Assembly (NCBI GenBank): GCA_029948255.1
Contig: JALIZF010001481.1
Span: 186,001-250,000, forward strand
From: Telmatactis stephensoni
Taxonomy: Eukaryota; Cnidaria; Anthozoa; Actiniaria; Isophelliidae
Reading direction: 5' to 3'
Length of the DNA: 64,000 nt
The translations under genes were made by a program, and so were the position numbers. The first letter of the stretch is position 1. Each line of letters opens with the position of its first letter. Below are positions 45,525 through 55,682 of the stretch, piece by piece. Under the pieces are notes generated by a model, which was given only the letters and a program-made list of their open reading frames with translations, had not been told where the DNA came from and searched no databases.

Positions 45525-45676
45525 TTTCCGTGGTTTGGACTCTTATTTACCAACATTTTACGTCACACATGGTCAAAATGTCATGGACTCACGAGGCGTA
45601 CCCCAGGGGGGTCAATAACTAATTTTGACCATGTGTGACGTAAAATGTTGGTAAATAAGAGTCCATACCACGGAAA
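45525..45676. mobile_element. Foldback MITE
   Basis: TTTCCGTGGTTTGGACTCTT and on through CGTCACACATGGTCAAAAT mirrors ATTTTGACCATGTGTGACG...AAGAGTCCATACCACGGAAA. The arms are about 55 bp. A partial further terminus (GGTATGGACTCTTATTTACC) follows at 45780-45799, implying a nested or neighbouring copy. Confidence 0.82.
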
Positions 45677-46375
45677 CCAATTACAAATTTGTTTTTAGCC
45701 ATAAATTGGAGAAAGGATTTCTCGTCATCTATCTAGTGCAAGCGCGAGCGCCAAAAATCAAAACGATGACGTAAGTTGTTGGTATGGACTCTTATTTACC
45801 CAGTTCTGACCAATCAGGAAGCTTCGACGTACACACCAATTTGGTATCTAAAACATTATACGAAATTTGACTTCTCTTTAGTTAGTCGATTTTCACGATG
45901 AAAATTATATGGTGGTTGAACCTTAGTAGGGGACGTCATGTCTTTTTGTTCTGCTACCTGTATGTATTCCATGTATATACAAATCCTTAAATAAATAAAT
46001 AAATAAAATATTGTATATTTGAAGAAATATCTGCTTTTTACAGTTAAAAATTTTAATATCTCTTGTCTCGTTGAACATCTTTCCATGAGCGATAAGATAC
46101 GTCAAGCTTATATCTCATTTTTTAAGTATTTAAACTGATAGATTTATCCAAATGCACACATTTAAATGTTTATCAGGTGTATGTCCTCTTTCTTAATCTT
46201 TCTTTTCTTCTATTGAAGGAATAGCAGGGGCGGATCCAGGATTGTCTTCAGGAGGGGGGTGCACAATCATATAAATTGGAAACTCCCGAGAGGAGATTTT
46301 GACAAATATTGAGAAAAATGGACTCAAAGTCGTCTGCACCCCTTACCCTAAATCCCCCTGAATAGTCAATGCCTT

Positions 46376-46515
46376 GCGTGCGTATATCTAGTTCTGGATG
46401 CACGCGGATGGTTGGGAAAGAGCGACGGTGGCCTTATGCTCTCCTGACGCCACCTAGCTCTTATGCTCTCCCAACTATCCAAATGCATCCAGAACTCGAT
46501 ATATGCACCTGTATA
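46376..46515. mobile_element. Foldback element upstream of TRIM-NHL copy 1
   Basis: GTGCGTATATCTAGTTCTGG plus ATGCACGCGG at the left mirrors TGCATCCAGAACTCGATATA at the right. Internal TTATGCTCTCC repeats are present. Its frames on the two strands are not genes. Confidence 0.65.
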
Positions 46516-46834
46516 GTCGGCCTTAGCGGGAGACGAAGGGGAAGAAGAATTACAAACTAGGATGGGACATCTCTTAAATATCACCTGCACTTGAATAAAG
46601 CTTGAAACCAATCAGTGTTTTTTCTCCACATTTCTCTATCCGCATAGTTTTTAGCAAAGAAACACAAAGCTGTCACAAACACAAAGCGGACCAAAAGCTG
46701 TCATAACATTTCAAGCTCGATTGCTTCCTCAAACGTGACTGATTCATGTCACGCAGTACTTATCAGCAATGCCGCTGGTACATTGCTGGCTCGCCTTCAC
46801 AAAACTGCCCGGATTAGCAGGAGACGAGTTGAAA

Positions 46835-48967
46835 ATGGAGTCCCTTCTTTCAAGTCTTAACAAAGAAGTCCAGTGCTTCCTATGTCATCACCAAATGACG
46901 GAACCCAAGTTATTAGAATGTTTTCATACATTCTGTAAGTCTTGTATCCAGAGACACGCTCAGCTTACAGAACAAGTCTATAACTTCAAGTGTCCTAAAT
47001 GTTCCTCAGAAACGTCGCTACAAGACTTGGAGGACTTACAGTCAAGTCCACTTCACTCCAGAATCTTGCAAGTCCTAGAGTTTGTAGAAAGCGACAAGTC
47101 TTGTTCTGTCTCTGAGACTCATTCACCAGCATTGTGGCACTGTTTTGACTGTGATCGCTCGATGTGTGACGAATGTCTGAAGAACCATTCTACATTTATT
47201 GAAGATCACAAGGTTGGTTTGATCTCTGATTTGAAGAAGGAAGACATTGAGTCGATGCTAAAAAGAGAAAACCCTTGTAAGACTCACATGAATCACAGTT
47301 TAGAGTTCTTCTGTAAAGACTGTGATGTCTTGATCTGCTCGATTTGCTTGAAGAACGACGACCACAAGGATCACAAAGCATTGACTCTGCAGGAAGTCAC
47401 TGCCACTGAGAAACATTCACTCTCAACGAGTCTGGAGCAAATTGAGAGGCTGCGGTGCTATGAAATGGAAAAGAAACAACAAGAAGAAATTGCAGTCAAA
47501 ATGCAAAGCGATGGAGAGAAAGCCAAAATGGAAGTACAGAAACTAACCAAAAAGCTAATGAAATATTTGATCGACCAAGAACAACAACTGCTGAATCAAA
47601 TTGAAAGTAACCTAGCAACGGCTGACAGAAATTTGCGTGTAATACGTCACATCCCAGCTGCCCAGGAATACGTCCAAAAAATTTTCCACAATGGAATAGC
47701 AAGTGATATGGTTACCAAAACCTTCACATTTTTACCCTATAAATCAGACGCATCGGGTATAGTATTCTACCCCAATGAAGACTGGAGTCAACAAGTCCTC
47801 AATGGCAATCTTGGAAATATAAAATTGACAACCAAGTCATCTTCACGTTTGAATGAACTTCAAGTGGATTCTAATCAGGCTTGTACAAAAGCAAAATTGT
47901 CAATTGTGACGATGTACTCAACAGGAGAAATCAATTATGATGACTCTGATGTAACCATAAAAGTCAGCCCTGTCGATGATGTGAAAGTCGAAGAGAAAAC
48001 CGTGAAGACTGGTGGTAAAATAGAAGTTGAATTCACTCTTCGACCTCCTGGTCGATTTACAGCAGAGGTTCAACTGAATGGGTTTCCTGTGTCAAACAGT
48101 CCACTAGTGGTGGATGTTAAGCCTCAGCTCTTAAAAGAGATAGATGAGGATTCAATGTTGAAAAAAGCATTGAATACTGGGTCCAAATGGTTTACAGGTA
48201 TTGCAGTGAATAAGACCAACAGTAGGATTGCTGTTGCTGATAATTCCTCAAGCCTTGTTAGAGTCTTCACTATTGATGGAGAGCTGTTGCTGGAGTATGG
48301 TGGTCATGGTAGTGGACAGGGACAATTGTCCTATCCTTGGGAATTAGCATTTCTCAACGATATAGATTTAGTCATATCTGACTATTTCAATAATAGAATA
48401 TGTATAGTGAATACTACAACAGGGACACTGGTAAAAACCTTTGGTCGTCATGGTAACGGCAATGGGGAGTTTTGTTTCGCACATGGGGTACACGTTGATG
48501 ACAACTGTAACATCATTGTGAGTGATACTAGTAATGGTCGTATCCAAGTTTTTACAAAGAATGGTAACTATCAATATCAATTTACTGTACCAGATCGGGA
48601 CTATTTTCGTCCACACAGTACAGTTACCCACAATGGACAGTTTTACATCAGTGATTTCGAAAATAAAGTTATTCATGTCATTGACATGGAAGAAGGCTCA
48701 CCAACTTCACTATTCGCCATTGGAGAGAACTATGAAGGTGATGGTGAGTTGCTTGGTCCTTGGGGACTGGCTATTGACAGTGACCACAATCTACTGGTGT
48801 GTGACCACAATTCTCAGCTGATTAACAAGTTTTCAATGGATGGTGATTTCATAGGAACAACTAAACTCAAAGATGATCCTTATTACATAGTAGTACTGAA
48901 TGATGGTCGATATATCTGTACTTGCTATAGTGAAGGGCTTTTATTCTTTAGGAATAGCAATAGTTAA
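46835..48967 (+). CDS. TRIM-NHL protein (TRIM2/3/71-like), intact, intronless coding region
   Basis: Predicted RING-type E3 ubiquitin ligase of the TRIM-NHL class, whose NHL propeller binds protein or RNA partners. From ATG 46835 (710 aa): RING 14-56 with C14-C17, C29-H31, C34-C37, C53-C56; B-box 1 about 87-135 (WHCFDCDRSMCDEC); B-box 2 about 153-190 (FFCKDCDVLICSICL); coiled coil about 200-285, rich in Glu, Lys and Gln; filamin-type Ig domain about 355-435 (GGKIEVEFTLRPPGRFTAEV); then about six NHL repeats to the C-terminus. An upstream in-frame ATG at 46769 would add 22 residues, but the paralogs align from 46835 and share GACGAGTTGAAAATGG there. The gene faces paralog 2 tail to tail. A lineage-specific copy, so no orthologous symbol is given. 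Confidence 0.92.
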   Translation: MESLLSSLNKEVQCFLCHHQMTEPKLLECFHTFCKSCIQRHAQLTEQVYNFKCPKCSSETSLQDLEDLQSSPLHSRILQVLEFVESDKSCSVSETHSPALWHCFDCDRSMCDECLKNHSTFIEDHKVGLISDLKKEDIESMLKRENPCKTHMNHSLEFFCKDCDVLICSICLKNDDHKDHKALTLQEVTATEKHSLSTSLEQIERLRCYEMEKKQQEEIAVKMQSDGEKAKMEVQKLTKKLMKYLIDQEQQLLNQIESNLATADRNLRVIRHIPAAQEYVQKIFHNGIASDMVTKTFTFLPYKSDASGIVFYPNEDWSQQVLNGNLGNIKLTTKSSSRLNELQVDSNQACTKAKLSIVTMYSTGEINYDDSDVTIKVSPVDDVKVEEKTVKTGGKIEVEFTLRPPGRFTAEVQLNGFPVSNSPLVVDVKPQLLKEIDEDSMLKKALNTGSKWFTGIAVNKTNSRIAVADNSSSLVRVFTIDGELLLEYGGHGSGQGQLSYPWELAFLNDIDLVISDYFNNRICIVNTTTGTLVKTFGRHGNGNGEFCFAHGVHVDDNCNIIVSDTSNGRIQVFTKNGNYQYQFTVPDRDYFRPHSTVTHNGQFYISDFENKVIHVIDMEEGSPTSLFAIGENYEGDGELLGPWGLAIDSDHNLLVCDHNSQLINKFSMDGDFIGTTKLKDDPYYIVVLNDGRYICTCYSEGLLFFRNSNS

Positions 48968-50129
48968 ATAGTTGTAACATTGATGGTGTCACGTCACCTC
49001 AACGTTATTGTATAGTGCTCTTAAAATAGTGATATTTGCAAATCTTGCCCCAGTCCTTTCTCGTTTTTAGCCCTATTTTAAAGATGTTTTGCAAAATACA
49101 TGGAAAACGATAATGGTGACTCCAATTTTAATTTCAAAAATTCAGTTACTAAATATGAAGAAAATGACATTTCGCATATATTTATTGGATTATTGTAGAC
49201 TGCTACTCTGTTTTTTCCTGAAACACTGAGCTCGCGCTTCGAGGTCGCCGAATCAGTTTATAACATAGCTACGATATAACGCGCGCTCTGATTGGCTGAA
49301 CAGCGTGCAGCAAATCCCCATGGGTGCACGCTCACGCACGTTGATGAAGTGACTGAGGCCAAAATTTCGCTCCTTTCTCTCATTTTGGGAAAATCAAACA
49401 TTCGTTCAGTTACTTTTTAATAGTTTTGATAAAAATGAATAAAAAAGTAAAGCGAAAAAAAAAATTAGTTTTTAATCGAACAAAAATGATTTTCAGATTG
49501 TGTGCGACCATGATAATATCACAACAAGTATCTACGCGCATCTGAAAAAAATTCCCTTGGAACTCTAGGTTGCGTTGATCATGTGATGCAATTCACAACG
49601 CAATTTGATCCAGTCTCTTGGTGGTGTATAGGACGATTCGGCTCTACAGACATCACATATATGTTTTCAAGCAGACTTTGACTGAATACACTAGACGAGC
49701 GATTAAGATAGAGAGTTAGCATACTGTCCGTCTTTATGGAACAGAAAATCTCACTGTGGAAAAAAAACATTCATGCACATCCTTTTCTTTTTCATTGACA
49801 AAAGAGCAAAAATGAAACCACAATTTCAATTATCATGCAAATTTCTATTGACATTCTTTTATTCCGTTCGTTTGAAATGACCAGTTGATAAGACGTTTGG
49901 GCAAAGGGAACTCGAGGAATTATATAAATCAATCAAATGAGAAATTGAACTGGGCCTTTTTACTGACATTTGCACACTGGTCTTTGAATGAACTGAATAG
50001 CCAAATCCATCAAACGTCCTTTCAACTCTGGAAAATCCCACAGCAACAAACAGTGAATGGCTATATTTCCTTTGCTGCTGAGCTGTAGCCATCTACAACC
50101 GAGATCTTTCGGCTATTACTTACGCATGA

Positions 50130-50205
<76 letters not shown>
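50130..50205. repeat. GA dinucleotide microsatellite
   Basis: A run of about 36 uninterrupted GA units, in the 3' flank of TRIM-NHL copy 2. The equivalent position beside copy 3 carries a GAAA/GGAA array (55255-55400). Confidence 0.95.
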
Positions 50206-50210
<5 letters not shown>

Positions 50211-50385
50211 CCATCATCTATGAATCTTTAGGGAAGTCCTGAAGTTTTTAGTTTCGTATGATTTTGCCATAAAGAGATCTGTAAGAAACACCACAGATTT
50301 CAGTCGTTGCGTCAAGTGTATGTTTTTATTTTATTTTTGTGTGTGTCTATTTTAAAACAGATTGTACACATTACAAAATTCTGCT
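50205..50385. repeat. Segmental duplication, partner of 55390-55625
   Basis: Shares with 55390-55625, in the same order: CCATCATC, AAGTCCT, GTTTCGTATGATTTTGC, CTGTAAGAAACA, ACAGATTTCA, GTGTATGTTTTTATT (GTGCATG in the partner), and AGATTGTACA...ATTACAAAATTCTG. Both lie downstream of minus-strand TRIM-NHL copies, so the flank was duplicated together with the gene. Confidence 0.85.
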
Positions 50386-50511
50386 CAAATTTACATGAAA
50401 AAATATATAATATTTCCTCTTCAAATAATTATATTATATTGTTCTTCGTTAACATTCTTTTTTATACTGATTTGGACTACACATTGAAAAACAAAAACGA
50501 AACTAAATATG

Positions 50512-50733
50512 TTACAGCGCAAATCGTTGCATCGCGACCTCCAACTTTGATAAGATTTTGGTCTTTTCTGATCCGTCCATCATTTTTGGGGGCGGAGCTT
50601 TTACGAACTCGTTCAGTGATTGGTTGATGTGAAAGAAGCTCCGCCCCCAAACTGATTGACGGCTCAGAAAAACCCAAAATCAAAACAAAATTGTGTAATT
50701 TGCTGGTCGCGATACAACGATTTTGGCTGTAAA
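50512..50733. mobile_element. Foldback MITE with GGGGGCGGAGCTT core
   Basis: TACAGCGCAAATCGTTGCAT, GGTCTTTTCTGATCCGTC and TTTGGGGGCGGAGCTT are mirrored by AAGCTCCGCCCCCAAA, GACGGCTCAGAAAAACCC and ATACAACGATTTTGGCTGTA. The arms are about 95 bp and imperfect. It lies between the convergent TRIM genes. Confidence 0.75.
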
Positions 50734-51267
50734 TGCTAAACAAAACTAAAATAGCCTTTGATTAAGATCTATCATATACATATGCTCAAAAACAAAATCA
50801 AATAATATAATTTAAGTTTTATGTAAGTCTATCATTTTATACCATCGCAATATTGTATATACATATATGCATGTCAAAATATTTCTAATTTCTAATGTAT
50901 TCCTGGACGCGTTGATCATATTTACAAATGAAAGTACCATCGATTCAACTGTCGTGTATTATGAGAATTTCTGGCGTATTATTTGATCAGGGAAAGACAA
51001 CAACTAAAGCGATGTTTTATACAAAAAATAAGCACTAGCTTTTCACAGTCTTAACTTTCAAGATTTTCCAAACCTCCAGTGGTTTTATTTGAAACTTCGA
51101 ATTCCGAGTGTGCACAAAGCGTTTTATACCCGTGTCCATCCGAGCGCTGTTGTCGTCTTTCTGTTGTCGACGCGCGCACCACACAAATTAGTATGATTAT
51201 TATTATTTAGAGCGCATGCGCAATACAATAAATTAGGAATGAAAAACCTTTAAGGATTTCCAAATAA

Positions 51268-51455
51268 AATTGTATTGCATTGTATTGTATTGCATTGCAT
51301 TGCATTGCATTGCATTGTAGTGTAGTGTAGTGTAGTGTAGTGTAGTGTAGTGTAGTGTAGTGTAGTGTAGTGTAGTGTAGTGTAGTGTAGTGTAGTGTAG
51401 TGTAGTGTAGTGTAGTGTAGTGTAGTGTAGTGTAGTGTAGTGTAGTGTAGTGTAT
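51268..51455. repeat. TAGTG pentanucleotide satellite
   Basis: About 27 perfect TAGTG units preceded by variant TTGCA/TTGTA units. It ends about 90 bp from the stop codon of TRIM-NHL copy 2, so it is probably in or next to its 3' UTR. The 96-codon open frame across it is an artefact. Confidence 0.95.
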
Positions 51456-51545
51456 TAAGTTGAGATAGAAAATTGGGTCTTGACGTAAAACCACCAATAA
51501 TGTTACACCATCAAGTTATGTTTCTATTTGATGTCAATTGACTTT

Positions 51546-53354
51546 TTAACTATTGTTATTCTTGAAGAATAAAACCCCTTCACCTAACCAGGTACAAATA
51601 TATCGACCATCATTCAGTGCTGCTATGTAATAGGGATTCTCTTCCAGTTGACAAATGTTTTCTATGAAACGACCATCCAAGGTGAACTTTTTAACAAGCA
51701 TCAAACCATAGTCGCACACCACTAGATTGTGGTCGTTGTCAATAGCAAGACCCCAGGGATTCTCCAGCTGACCAACACCCTGGCCTTTCCCTCCAATGGT
51801 GGATAGTCGAGTTGGTGAGCCATCTTTTATGTCAATCACATTAATCACTCCATTATCGTAGTCACTCACGTAAAACAGTCCATTGTGGGTAATGGTATTG
51901 TATGGACAAAAGTTGTCCTGATTTGGCACAGCAAATTGATATTGATAGTCACCTTCCTGTGTAAAGACCTGAACGCGACCGTTCCAAGCATCACTCACAA
52001 TGATGTTACACTCGTCATCAACGTGTACTCCACATGGGTAAGAGAACTGCCCATTGCCGTTACCTTGACAACCAAAGGTTTTTACCAGTGTCCCTGTTGT
52101 AGTGTTCACTATACATATTTGATTGCTAGCGTAAGATATAACTAAATCTATATCGTTGAGAAATGCTAATCCCCAAGGTGTTGATAACTGTCCCTGTCCA
52201 CTACCATACTCCAGCAACATCTTTCCAACAATAGTGAAAACTCTAACACATCTCAACATCATATCAGCAACAGCAATCCTACTGTTGGTCTTATTCACTG
52301 CAATACCATTAAAATATCCAGAGCCAGTATTCAATGCTTTTTTCAACACTGAAAACTTATCTATCTCTTCTATGTTACCAAGAGTGCCATTGAGGACTTG
52401 AATCCAGTCTTCATTGGGGTAGAATTCTATACCTGATATGTCTGATTTATAGGGTGAAAAAGTAAAGGTTTTTGTGATCATATCACTTGTTATTCCATGG
52501 CGGACAACTTTTTGGAGGTATTCCTGTGCAGCTGGGATGTTACGAATTATACGCAAATTCGTGTCAGCTGTTGCTTCTTTGTTTTGAATTTGATTCAGGA
52601 GTTGTTGTTCTTGGTCGATCAAATACGTTGTTAGGTTTTTGGTTAGATTCTGCACTTCATTTCTGGCTTTCTCTCCATCGCTTTTCATTTTGATTGCAAT
52701 TTCTTCTTCTTGTTTCTTTTCCATCCCATAGCACCGCAGCTTCTCAATTTGCTCCAGACTCGTTGAGAGTGAATGTTTTTCAGGGGCGGTGACTTCCGGC
52801 AGCATTGATGTTTTGTGATCCTTGTGGTCGTTCTTCAAGCAAATCGAGCAGATCAAGACATCACAGTCTTTACAGAAGAACTCTAAAGTGTGATTCACGT
52901 GAGTCTTGCAAGGGTTTTCTCTTTGAAGCATCGACTCAATGTCTTCCTTCTTCCAATCAGAAATCAAACCAACCTTGTGATCTTTGATAAATGTAGAATG
53001 ACTTTTCAGACATTCGTCACACATCGAGCCATCACAGTCAAAACAGTGCCACAATACTGGTGAATGAGTCTCAGAAACAGAACAAGACTTGTCACTTTCA
53101 ATAAACTTTAAGACTTGCAAGATTCTGGAGTGAAGTGGACTTGACTGTAAGTCCTCCAAGTCTTGTAGCGACGTTTCTGAGGAACATTGAGGACACTTGA
53201 AGTTGTAGGCTTGTTCTGTAAGCTGAGCGTGTCTCTGGATACAAGACTTACAGAATGTATGAAAACATTCTAATAACTTGGGTTCCGTCATTTGGTGATG
53301 ACATAGGAAGCACTGGACTTCTTCGTTAAGACTTGAAAGAAGAGTATCGGCCAT
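51546..53354 (-). CDS. TRIM-NHL paralog lacking the filamin domain, intact ORF
   Basis: A 602-residue single-exon paralog of the copy at 46835. It starts MADTLLSSLNEEV at 53354 and ends LFFKNNNS. RING, both B-boxes and the coiled coil are close to copy 1, with all zinc ligands retained. The alignment then jumps: NGTLGNI is followed directly by EEIDKFSVLKKALNTGSG, whereas copy 1 has about 105 residues (the whole filamin-type Ig domain) between these points. NHL repeats follow to the end (GIAVNKTNSRIAVAD, GVHVDDECNIIVSDAWNG, GLAIDNDHNLVVCD). The frame is open throughout, so this is a domain deletion and not decay. A RING/B-box/coiled-coil/NHL protein without filamin could still be an E3 ligase with altered spacing. 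The 5' flank (CGTCTCTCGTTGTGGTTC) is shared with copy 3. Confidence 0.92.
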   Translation of the reverse strand: MADTLLSSLNEEVQCFLCHHQMTEPKLLECFHTFCKSCIQRHAQLTEQAYNFKCPQCSSETSLQDLEDLQSSPLHSRILQVLKFIESDKSCSVSETHSPVLWHCFDCDGSMCDECLKSHSTFIKDHKVGLISDWKKEDIESMLQRENPCKTHVNHTLEFFCKDCDVLICSICLKNDHKDHKTSMLPEVTAPEKHSLSTSLEQIEKLRCYGMEKKQEEEIAIKMKSDGEKARNEVQNLTKNLTTYLIDQEQQLLNQIQNKEATADTNLRIIRNIPAAQEYLQKVVRHGITSDMITKTFTFSPYKSDISGIEFYPNEDWIQVLNGTLGNIEEIDKFSVLKKALNTGSGYFNGIAVNKTNSRIAVADMMLRCVRVFTIVGKMLLEYGSGQGQLSTPWGLAFLNDIDLVISYASNQICIVNTTTGTLVKTFGCQGNGNGQFSYPCGVHVDDECNIIVSDAWNGRVQVFTQEGDYQYQFAVPNQDNFCPYNTITHNGLFYVSDYDNGVINVIDIKDGSPTRLSTIGGKGQGVGQLENPWGLAIDNDHNLVVCDYGLMLVKKFTLDGRFIENICQLEENPYYIAALNDGRYICTWLGEGVLFFKNNNS

Positions 53355-54094
53355 TTTCAGCTCGTCTCTCGTTGTGGTTCACAAGAAAATGCCGTGCGGA
53401 CGTTTTTCCTGTGCATTAAAAAGCATCAGCTACGTGACGTCATAGGCTAGGATTGGTTCAGACTTGCAAATCACGAGATAGACAGCTCATACAGCTGTGT
53501 CATCGATATGAAAGTCATGATTTGTTTATATTTCGTAAGGTTGAAGCTGTAATCGAACAATGTTCAAACGTATTTGGTCCGCAATGTCTTATCTCTTCTT
53601 AGTTGGGAATTACTTTAATGTACCAAATTTCGGCCAAAAGGCACCCCTTTAATATACCTTTTAGTCTTTTTAACTCGTGGATTGCAAATCCGCGAGTCAT
53701 TGTTTATACCTTTGCTGTAAATGATTATTTCTCTATTTTGAAAAAGTGTTTCTAAGGTCGCTATATGTACATGAGCGCTGGTACGTTTCGCAATTTTTTT
53801 TAATACTAGGACCCTTTTTGATACCCAAAGTCGTAAGATCTCTACCCTTTGGTATACCCAAAATTTCAAATTCTCTACCCTTTTATATACCATTGGTTTA
53901 AAAAAAGTACGTCTTTCGGGCGGAACATCCTCGTATAGCAAATATATGAAGTGCCACCTTCCCCTGCTCCCTGATTCAGTAATGTTGTAACACAAGTTTC
54001 TATGAATTATTATAGGTATTTGGGGATTTGTAAGAGCTATAGCGTTACATCCTCTTACAGTCGTCTTGCAGTAACGTTTCAGCAGTCGATTTAG

Positions 54095-54680
54095 CAGTCA
54101 CTTTGCGTTACTGTTTGTCTAAGGTCATTCTAGTTACAACACGTACGCGTGAATCACTTAACAAAGGTGTGATGCCAATTAAGCAACATTCGATTTAGCA
54201 GTCACTTATCAGTATTGCGTTACTGTTTGTCTAAGGTCATTCTAGTTACAACACGTACGCGTGAATCACTTAACAAAGGTGTGATGCCAATTAAGCAACA
54301 TTCGATTTAGCAGTCACTTATCAGTATTGCGTTACTGTTTGTCTAAGGTCATTCTAAAGTTACAACACGTACGCGTGACTCACTGAACAAATTAAGCAAC
54401 ATACTTATCAGTACTGCGTTACTGTTTGTCTAAGGTCATTCTAGTTATAACACGTACGCGTGACTCACTGAACAAATTAAGCAACATACTTATCAGTATT
54501 GCGTTACTGTTTGTCTAAGGTCATTCTAGTTATAACACGTACGCGTGACTCACTGAACAAATTAAGCAACATACTTATCAGTATTGCGTTACTGTTTGTC
54601 TAAGGTCATTCTAGTTACAACACGTACGCGTGAATCACAGAACAAAGGTCTAATGTCAATTAAGCAACAGTTTACTACAC
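54095..54680. repeat. Six-copy minisatellite, units of about 112 bp then about 85 bp
   Basis: The word GCGTTACTGTTTGTCTAAGG recurs at 54105, 54217, 54329, 54416, 54501 and 54586. Each is followed by TCATTCTA and ACACGTACGCGTGA(A/C)TCAC. The first units contain AAAGGTGTGATGCC and CGATTTAGCAG; later units lack about 27 bp of this. Period switching of this kind points to unequal exchange. No coding capacity. Confidence 0.92.
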
Positions 54681-55254
54681 TTTAAAGCTTTCTAGTTCTA
54701 CAAAATGGCAATCATCATCCTTTAGGACTAATACTGCTTCATGTCACGTCGGATATTTGGTGACCAAAATCTTCCCGTCCCTACCCCTGGCTAGTGAATG
54801 CGCTGCTAGAACATCCGACCGATTTCGAGATTTGTGACGTCAAATTGACGTCAATCCCAATCCACTGATGGGGAAATCCACTGTAAAATTCCATCTGGTC
54901 GGCAGTAGGTTGGGCAAGTTGTACTATGTTCGCGTAAGCAATGAAAATGCTTATTGAATCCGTCGCTGTGCAAGAGAATATCGACTTACCCTTCCTTAAA
55001 TCATGGTCAAATTATATTTTGTTAATCTTCGTCTTTATATATATTACAAAAGTTAAAGACAATTTAAGGCTAAAAAGAGAAAAATTCCAGTTATCACGTC
55101 ATTTCATTCATAATTTTGCAAGACCTTGTAATACTTGGAGCGCTATATGTGGTACAAGCAGGTAGAAGTTGCTTGTCTAGCAAGATGTCTAAAATCAGAC
55201 ATTACTAATATAACTTTAGTTATTAACTATACATGGTTTAAGAATTAGGTCTGA

Positions 55255-55400
55255 AAGAAAAGAAAGACAGTCAGACAGACAGACAGACAGAGAAAGAAAG
55301 AATGAATGAAAGAATGAAAGAAAGAAAGGAAGAAATGAAGGAAGGAAGGAAGAAAGGAAGGAAGGAAGAAAGAAAGGAAAGAAGAAAGAAAGAAAGACAG
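55255..55400. repeat. Purine microsatellite cluster (GACA, GAAA, GGAA)
   Basis: A GACA run is followed by GAAA/GAAT and GGAA units. It occupies the same relative position as the GA array beside copy 2, supporting segmental duplication followed by independent array evolution. Confidence 0.9.
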
Positions 55401-55625
55401 AGCCATCATCCATAAAATTTTGGAATCGAATTAAAGTCCTAAAGTTTCAGAGCCAAAGTGATACCATCTCAAAAGAGAGTTACGGTTTCGTATGATTTTG
55501 CAAGAAAGAGAGCTGTAAGAAACATGACAGATTTCATTTGTTGTGCCAAGTGCATGTTTTTATTATTTATATTTATTCAGTTATGTGTACATTTTTAGGC
55601 AGATTGTACATATTACAAAATTCTG
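55390..55625. repeat. Segmental duplication, partner of 50205-50385
   Basis: The 3' flank of the TRIM pseudogene, now separated from it by the inserted TTAA element. Shared words are given in the partner entry. A short extra segment here (AGAGCCAAAGTGATACC) is absent from the partner. Confidence 0.85.
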
Positions 55626-55682
55626 TGGTACTTAATTAATTATTGATCATATATAATTGCGCATCAATTCTTTGGTATTTAA

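Larger units (their letters stand above)
43286..46834. other. 3.5 kb intergenic region, repeat-rich
   Basis: Contains a duplicated pair of AT-rich blocks at 43900-43990 and 44095-44170 (GTATGAAGTGG / TCTTAACTTGTAA), and a G-run at 44309-44327. It also holds the tandem duplication at 45229-45505, foldback elements at 45525-45676 and 46376-46515, and the 46222-46360 copy of the 2525 repeat. An ATTAGCAG at about 46814-46821, just before the TRIM start, may be an acceptor of a 5' UTR intron. No other gene is seen. Confidence 0.5.
48968..51545. other. Region between convergent TRIM-NHL copies 1 and 2
   Basis: Contains a GCGCGCTCTGATTGG-family fragment (49268-49320), a GA array (50130-50205), a block shared with the flank of the pseudogene copy (50205-50385), a foldback element (50512-50733), and the TAGTG satellite (51268-51455). 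No gene beyond these is seen. Confidence 0.5.
53355..55682. other. Region between TRIM copies 2 and 3
   Basis: Holds the copy 2 promoter side, a repeat at 53615-53960 with recurring CTACCCTTTGGTATACC words, a six-unit minisatellite (54095-54680), purine arrays (55255-55400) and the duplicated 3' flank (55390-55625). A 74-codon frame at 54941 is unsupported. No gene is seen. Confidence 0.5.

Noticed and set aside
46769..46834. Upstream in-frame ATG adding 22 residues to TRIM-NHL copy 1.
   Set aside because: The segment is absent from the paralogs, and the shared GACGAGTTGAAAATGG context favours the later ATG. An AG just upstream may be a 5' UTR splice acceptor.
51207..51497. 96-codon minus frame.
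   Set aside because: Translation of the TAGTG satellite.
53615..53995. 126-codon minus frame with repeated YKRVE/YQRVE words.
   Set aside because: The repeats reflect DNA words (CTACCCTTTGGTATACC) of a dispersed repeat similar to the GGTATCTTTTAGGG interior at 34970-35358; no protein domain.
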